64,000 nucleotides of DNA, taken from Pedococcus sp031456495. Its GTDB lineage: Bacteria; Actinomycetota; Actinomycetes; Actinomycetales; Dermatophilaceae. The notes under the pieces were generated by a model that had not been told where the DNA came from, searched no databases, and saw only the letters and a program-made list of their open reading frames with translations. Location of the stretch: assembly GCF_031456495.1 (NCBI RefSeq), contig NZ_JAVDUW010000003.1, positions 558,001-622,000 of the forward strand. The letters run 5' to 3'. Of this stretch, positions 59,822 through 64,000 are shown in pieces; position 1 is the first letter of the stretch, and every line of letters starts with the position of its first letter. Both the position numbers and the translations under genes were made by a program.

Positions 59822-61140
59822 CGACCCGTCCCGCACCGGTTGCGCCCGCTCCCCCGCTGTCGCGCAACCGGGACTTCGGCCTGCTCTGGTTCGGCGAGGG
59901 CGTCAGCGTCCTCGGCAACGCGACCACGTCCGTCCTGCTGCCCCTGCTCGCGGTGGTGGGCTTCGACGCCGGTCCCGGGTGGATGGGCCTGCTCACCGCC
60001 GCCGCCTGGGCGCCCTGGCTGCTCGTGGGCCTGCCGGCCGGGGCGTGGGTGGACCGGCTCCCGGCGCGGCGCGTCATGGTCGCGAGCGACGTGGTCGCCG
60101 CCCTGACCCTGGCCAGCGTCCCCGCGGCCTGGGCCCTGGACCTGCTGACCCTGCCGCACCTCGCGGCCGCCGCGTTCGCCAACGGCGTCTGCACCGTCTT
60201 CTTCCGGGCCGCGTACCCGTCGCTGGTCCGGCAGGTCGCCCCGAGCCACCAGCAGGAGTCCGCCTTCGCCCGCCTCTTCGGCACCGAGTCGGCGATGCAG
60301 GTCGCCGGGCCCGGCCTCGGGGGCCTGCTCGCCCAGCTGCTCTCGGCTGCCTGGGGGCTGGCCGCCGACGCGCTCAGCTTCCTGGTGTCGGCCGCCTGCC
60401 TGCTGCGGCTGCGGCTCGACCGACCCGGCACCGAGCCGGTCCACGCCGGCCGCGACGACGCCGGCCGCGACGACGCCGCCTCGCTGTGGACCCGGATCCG
60501 CGAGGGCATCGACTACATCCGCCACGACCGGATGCTGCGGTTCTTCACCCTCATGGGCGGGGCCAGCAACTTCGGCCTCACCGGCTACGGCGCGCTGCTC
60601 GTGCTCTTCCTCGTGCGCGACGTCCACCTCGACGAGGGAGCCGTCGGTGCCGTGATGGCGGTCGGCGCGGTCGGTGGCGTCGTGGGCGCGGCGGTCGCGA
60701 CCCACGTCTCCCGCCGCCTCGGCTCGGCGCGGACCCTGCTCGCCCTGCAGCTGCTCGCCGGGCCGCCGGCCCTTCTCGTCCCGCTCGGGGCACCCGGACC
60801 CCGCCTGGGCGCGATGGTGCTGGGCATGCTGCTGGTCGGCATCGGCGTCGTCGCGGGGAACGTCGTCCGCGGGGCCTGGCGCAACCGCTACGTCCCGGCG
60901 GAGATGGTCGCCCGACAGGTCACGACGGCCCAGGTGGTCAACCTCGGCACCATGCCCGTCGCGGGGCTGGTCGCCGGGTGGCTGGGCTCGGCGCTCGGGC
61001 TGCGCGAGACCATCGCCCTCATGGCCGGGGTGCACGTGCTGGCGTGCCTGTCCATGTGGTGGAGCCCGTTGCGGGGGCTGCGCGACATGCCCGACCCGAG
61101 CCCCGGCCGGGGGACGCCGGACGAGGTCAGCGGCCGGTGA
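59818..61140 (+). CDS. MFS transporter under ArsR control
   Basis: The 440-aa, 12-helix protein is like the MFS enterobactin/macrolide exporters: NRDFGLLWFGEGVSVLGNATTSVLLPLLAV, LVGLPAGAWVDRLPARRVMVASD (motif A), and FFRAAYPSLVRQVAPSHQQESAFARLFGTESAMQVAGPGLGGLL. A short duplication AGRDDAGRDDA sits in the middle loop. GTG 59818 overlaps the ArsR stop. Its last 14 nt overlap the convergent ctaB. Confidence 0.87.
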   Translation: MTTRPAPVAPAPPLSRNRDFGLLWFGEGVSVLGNATTSVLLPLLAVVGFDAGPGWMGLLTAAAWAPWLLVGLPAGAWVDRLPARRVMVASDVVAALTLASVPAAWALDLLTLPHLAAAAFANGVCTVFFRAAYPSLVRQVAPSHQQESAFARLFGTESAMQVAGPGLGGLLAQLLSAAWGLAADALSFLVSAACLLRLRLDRPGTEPVHAGRDDAGRDDAASLWTRIREGIDYIRHDRMLRFFTLMGGASNFGLTGYGALLVLFLVRDVHLDEGAVGAVMAVGAVGGVVGAAVATHVSRRLGSARTLLALQLLAGPPALLVPLGAPGPRLGAMVLGMLLVGIGVVAGNVVRGAWRNRYVPAEMVARQVTTAQVVNLGTMPVAGLVAGWLGSALGLRETIALMAGVHVLACLSMWWSPLRGLRDMPDPSPGRGTPDEVSGR

Positions 61141-62077
61141 CCGAGAGGTAGAACAGCGGGTCGAGGGCGACGCCGAGGAAGAGAATCGCCACGTAGCTGA
61201 TCGAGAAGTGGAACAGCCGCATCGGCTTCAGGACCGTGGGACCGGCGCCGGCCTTGGCGGCGCGCAGCAGCCGGTACGCCTCGGCCAGGAAGAACCCACC
61301 CGTCACGACGGCGGTCACGAGGTAGAGCCAGCCCATGGGGTTGACCCACACGAGGGCCAGCGAGGCCACGACCATCGCCCACGAGTACGCGACGATCTGC
61401 CGCGCCACGACGACGAACCGCTCGACGACCGGGAGCATCGGCACGTGCGCCGCGGCGTAGTCGTCCTTGAACTTCATCGACAGCGGCCAGTAGTGCGGCG
61501 GCGTCCAGAAGAAGATGACGAGGAAGAGCATCACGGCCGACCACGACACCGAGTTCGCGACCGCCGACCAGCCGATGAGGACCGGCATGCAGCCGGCCGC
61601 TCCGCCCCAGACGATGTTCTGCCGGGTCCGGCGCTTGAGCAGCATCGTGTAGCCCACGGCATACATTACGATCGCGCCGAGGCTCAGCGCCGCCGACAGG
61701 ACGTTGACGAACGCGAGGAACCACACCGTCGACAGGACGGTGAGGACGACACCGAAGACGAGCCCCTCGCGCGGGCTCACCTCGCCGGTGACCATCGGCC
61801 GGTTGCTCGTGCGGTGCATCTCCGCGTCGATGTCCCGGTCGTAGACGCAGTTGAACGTGTTGGCCGCACCGGCGCTCAGCGCACCGCCGACGAGGGTGGC
61901 GACGATGAGCCACAGGGAGGGAACTCCCTTGTGCGCCAAGAACATCACCGGCACCGTCGTCACCAGCAGCAGCTCGATGATGCGGGGCTTGGTGAGGGCC
62001 AGGTACGCCGCCGCCTTGCTGCGCTTCGCCGGCGCCGGGGACGCGGCGACCCGGGCGGTCGGATCGAGAGCGGTCAC
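61127..62077 (-). CDS. ctaB: Protoheme IX farnesyltransferase (heme O synthase)
   Basis: The 316-aa UbiA-type enzyme has nine helices. AANTFNCVYDRDIDAEMHRTSNRPMVTG holds the N-x3-D-x3-D Mg2+ site for farnesyl diphosphate; TPPHYWPLSMKFKDDYAAAHVPMLPVV is the second motif. It farnesylates heme B to heme O, which CtaA oxidises. Start GTG 62077 has AAGGA ahead. It is divergent from tkt, as in mycobacteria. Confidence 0.94.
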   Translation of the reverse strand: MTALDPTARVAASPAPAKRSKAAAYLALTKPRIIELLLVTTVPVMFLAHKGVPSLWLIVATLVGGALSAGAANTFNCVYDRDIDAEMHRTSNRPMVTGEVSPREGLVFGVVLTVLSTVWFLAFVNVLSAALSLGAIVMYAVGYTMLLKRRTRQNIVWGGAAGCMPVLIGWSAVANSVSWSAVMLFLVIFFWTPPHYWPLSMKFKDDYAAAHVPMLPVVERFVVVARQIVAYSWAMVVASLALVWVNPMGWLYLVTAVVTGGFFLAEAYRLLRAAKAGAGPTVLKPMRLFHFSISYVAILFLGVALDPLFYLSVTGR

Positions 62078-62117
62078 GGCGTCCTTCGCAGGAGGGGCAG
62101 GTCTGTCTGGCCGGGCC

Positions 62118-62189
62118 AGTCTAGCCCCGCTCCCGGTGCGCCCGACCCACGGGACTGGATGCGACGCACGTCACGGCCGGGACTAGTCT
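62118..62189. promoter_or_regulatory. Divergent promoters of ctaB and tkt
   Basis: Minus strand TAGACT (complement of 62118-62123) would give ctaB a leader of about 30 nt. Plus strand TAGTCT (62184-62189) would give tkt a leader of about 57 nt with GAGGAG at 62237-62242. Both genes thus use ribosome sites, unlike many neighbours. Confidence 0.5.
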
Positions 62190-62251
62190 CGGACGCGTTG
62201 TCGTTGCCATCGGTGCAGCCGACAGTGCACCCAGCGTGAGGAGACCTCTCA

Positions 62252-64000
62252 GTGCCCACAGCAGCTCGCTCGTCCAAGTCCTCGGCCATCGCCGGCCGGA
62301 GCTCGTCGCTCAAGCGACCGGTCACCCGGAAGGTGGGCTGGACGGACCTCGACGTACGGGCCGTGGACACCGCCCGCGTCCTCGCGGCGGACGCCGTGCA
62401 GAAGGTGGGCAACGGCCACCCGGGCACCGCGATGAGCCTCGCGCCCGCGGCATACCTGCTGTACCAGAACGTGATGCGGCACGACCCGAGCGACCCGCAC
62501 TGGCTCGGCCGCGACCGGTTCGTCCTGTCGGCGGGCCACTCGAGCCTCACCCAGTACATCCAGCTGTACCTGTCGGGCTACGGCCTCGAGCTCGACGACC
62601 TCAAGGCACTTCGCACGTGGGGCTCCAAGACCCCGGGCCACCCCGAGGTCCACCACACCGACGGCGTCGAGATCACGACCGGGCCGCTCGGCTCCGGCCT
62701 GGCCTCCGCGGTCGGCATGGCGTTCGCGCAGCGCCGCCAGCGGGGCCTGCTCGACCCGGAGGCCCGCCCGGGCACGAGCCCGTTCGACCACCACATCTGG
62801 GTCATCGCCTCCGACGGCGACATCATGGAGGGCGTCACCCACGAGGCCTCCGCCCTCGCCGGCCACCAGGAGCTCGGCAACCTCACGGTCATCTACGACC
62901 AGAACACGATCTCGATCGAGGACAAGACCGAGATCTCCTTCTCCGAGGACGTCGCGGCCCGGTACGAGGCGTACGGCTGGAACACCGTCACCATCGACTG
63001 GCGCGGCGACGGCTCCAGCGGCGGGTACGTCGAGAACGTGGATCAGCTCTACGGCGCCCTCGAGCGCAGCCGCACCTCGCGCCGGCCCACCCTCATCGTC
63101 CTGCGCACGATCATCGCGTGGCCGGCCCCGAACAAGCAGGACACCGGCAAGTCGCACGGCTCGGCCCTCGGCCCCGACGAGATCGCCGCGACCAAGGAGC
63201 TGCTCGGCTTCGACCCGAAGAAGTCCTTCGAGGTGCCGCGGTCGCTGCTGGCGCACACCCGCAAGGTGGGCAAGCGCGGCCAGGCCGCGCGCAAGCAGTG
63301 GGACAAGGCGTATGCCGCGTGGCGCCAGGCCAACCCCGAGCGCGCCACCCTGCTCGACCGCCTCGTCGCGCACGAGCTGCCCGCCGGATTCGACAAGAAG
63401 CTCCCGGTCTGGGAGGCGGACGCCAAGGGCGTCGCCACCCGCGCGGCGTCCGGCAAGGTCCTGGGCGCCCTCGCCGACGCGGTGCCGGAGCTGTGGGGCG
63501 GCTCGGCCGACCTCGCCGAGTCCAACAACACGACGATGGAGGGCCAGCCGTCCTTCATCCCGCGCGCCAAGCAGACCCGCGAGTGGAGCGGCGACCCCTA
63601 CGGCCGCACGCTGCACTTCGGCATCCGCGAGTTCGGGATGGGCCTGATCCTCAACGGGATCGCGCTCGAGGGGCTCACCCGCCCGTACGGCGGCACGTTC
63701 CTCGTCTTCTCCGACTACATGCGCCCGGCCGTCCGGCTCGCCGCCATCCAGCGCGCGCCCGTCACCTTCGTCTGGACGCACGACTCGATCGGCCTCGGCG
63801 AGGACGGCCCGACCCACCAGCCGATCGAGCACCTCGCGGCGCTGCGGGCGATCCCGGACTTCGACGTGGTCCGACCCGCCGACGCCAACGAGACCGCGGC
63901 CGCCTGGGTCGCGATCCTCAAGAACCGCCGGCCTGCGGGCCTGGCGCTCTCGCGTCAGCCCCTGCCCGTCGTGCCGCGTGGCGGCGCCGACGGTGCCGCC
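62252..64000 (+). CDS. tkt: Transketolase, N-terminal part (3' end outside window)
   Basis: 583 codons are visible of about 700. WTDLDVRAVDTARVLAADAVQKVGNGHPGTAMSLAPAAYLLYQNVM is the start of the fold. VIASDGDIMEGVTHEASALAGHQELGNLTVIYDQN is the thiamine-diphosphate motif (GDGx-N type), TIIAWPAPNKQDTGKSHGSALG closes the cofactor loop, and FGIREFGMGLILNGIAL opens the second domain. It transfers two-carbon units in the pentose phosphate pathway. The first 28 residues are a basic Ser/Ala-rich extension. GTG 62252 has GAGGAG 9 nt ahead. Confidence 0.95.
   Translation, partial: MPTAARSSKSSAIAGRSSSLKRPVTRKVGWTDLDVRAVDTARVLAADAVQKVGNGHPGTAMSLAPAAYLLYQNVMRHDPSDPHWLGRDRFVLSAGHSSLTQYIQLYLSGYGLELDDLKALRTWGSKTPGHPEVHHTDGVEITTGPLGSGLASAVGMAFAQRRQRGLLDPEARPGTSPFDHHIWVIASDGDIMEGVTHEASALAGHQELGNLTVIYDQNTISIEDKTEISFSEDVAARYEAYGWNTVTIDWRGDGSSGGYVENVDQLYGALERSRTSRRPTLIVLRTIIAWPAPNKQDTGKSHGSALGPDEIAATKELLGFDPKKSFEVPRSLLAHTRKVGKRGQAARKQWDKAYAAWRQANPERATLLDRLVAHELPAGFDKKLPVWEADAKGVATRAASGKVLGALADAVPELWGGSADLAESNNTTMEGQPSFIPRAKQTREWSGDPYGRTLHFGIREFGMGLILNGIALEGLTRPYGGTFLVFSDYMRPAVRLAAIQRAPVTFVWTHDSIGLGEDGPTHQPIEHLAALRAIPDFDVVRPADANETAAAWVAILKNRRPAGLALSRQPLPVVPRGGADGAA

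Overview
The window is about 72% G+C by eye. Start codons are ATG/GTG with one likely TTG, and genes are dense and often overlap by 4 nt (ATGA/GTGA). Content points to an actinobacterium: fabG-fabI in the mabA-inhA order, an F420-type LLM oxidoreductase, a DUF222-HNH (13E12-type) protein, a divergent glgA-glgC pair, and a suf / ABC / ctaA / ctaB / tkt neighbourhood like that of mycobacteria. The overall style suggests a Micrococcales organism of the Intrasporangiaceae type; that assignment is inference. I found no tRNA, rRNA, CRISPR array, insertion sequence or prophage.

Layout. 1-7 kb: the 3' end of an ATP-dependent DNA ligase, a MarR-MFS efflux pair with a clear operator, a HipA-like kinase + DUF3037 couple, and a ugpA-ugpE-ugpB type sugar/glycerophosphate importer without its own ATPase. 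7-13 kb (minus): a SpoU rRNA methyltransferase, two TauE/SafE permeases, SPFH + NfeD membrane proteins, an ABC ATPase. 12-16 kb: proteins of unknown function, a GNAT, and an HNH/DUF222 gene with an SOS-like box on its promoter. 16-27 kb: reserve polymers. Glycogen (glgA/glgC) is followed by an LLM oxidoreductase, serB, cyanophycinase, cyanophycin synthetase and, convergent to it, a second Mur-ligase protein that looks like a cyanophycin synthetase lacking its ATP-grasp domain and fused to a TPR tail. 27-32 kb: fatty-acid reductases fabG-fabI, DUF3099, moaA, SURF1, EamA. 32-42 kb (minus): a nirA-cysH-cysD-cysN-cysG-cbiX sulfate assimilation and siroheme operon, tightly coupled by overlaps, then a crotonase and an ABC exporter. 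42-52 kb: ABC-F, a neutral zinc metallopeptidase, an acVLRF1 ribosome-rescue hydrolase, and sufR-sufB-sufD-Rieske-sufC-sufS-sufU-sufT for Fe-S assembly. 52-56 kb: a large LuxR/LAL regulator with two small paralogous genes carrying the same 45-bp upstream module. 56-64 kb: an ABC-2 exporter, a DUF3995 protein, ctaA, ArsR-MFS, ctaB and the start of tkt.

How parts fit together: the siroheme genes feed the NirA cofactor, and reduced sulfur feeds the suf system that builds its [4Fe-4S] cluster and those of CysH and MoaA. SURF1, ctaA and ctaB serve a heme-A cytochrome oxidase. CphA and cyanophycinase store and release Arg-Asp nitrogen.

Two window-wide patterns stand out. First, many genes have a TANNNT hexamer exactly 6-8 nt before the start codon, which implies leaderless transcripts. 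Second, the octamer GTATGCCG (or its complement CGGCATAC) occurs about 40 times by eye, in every codon phase and on both strands, often forcing codons that are rare here (ATA, TAT, GCA, GGT).
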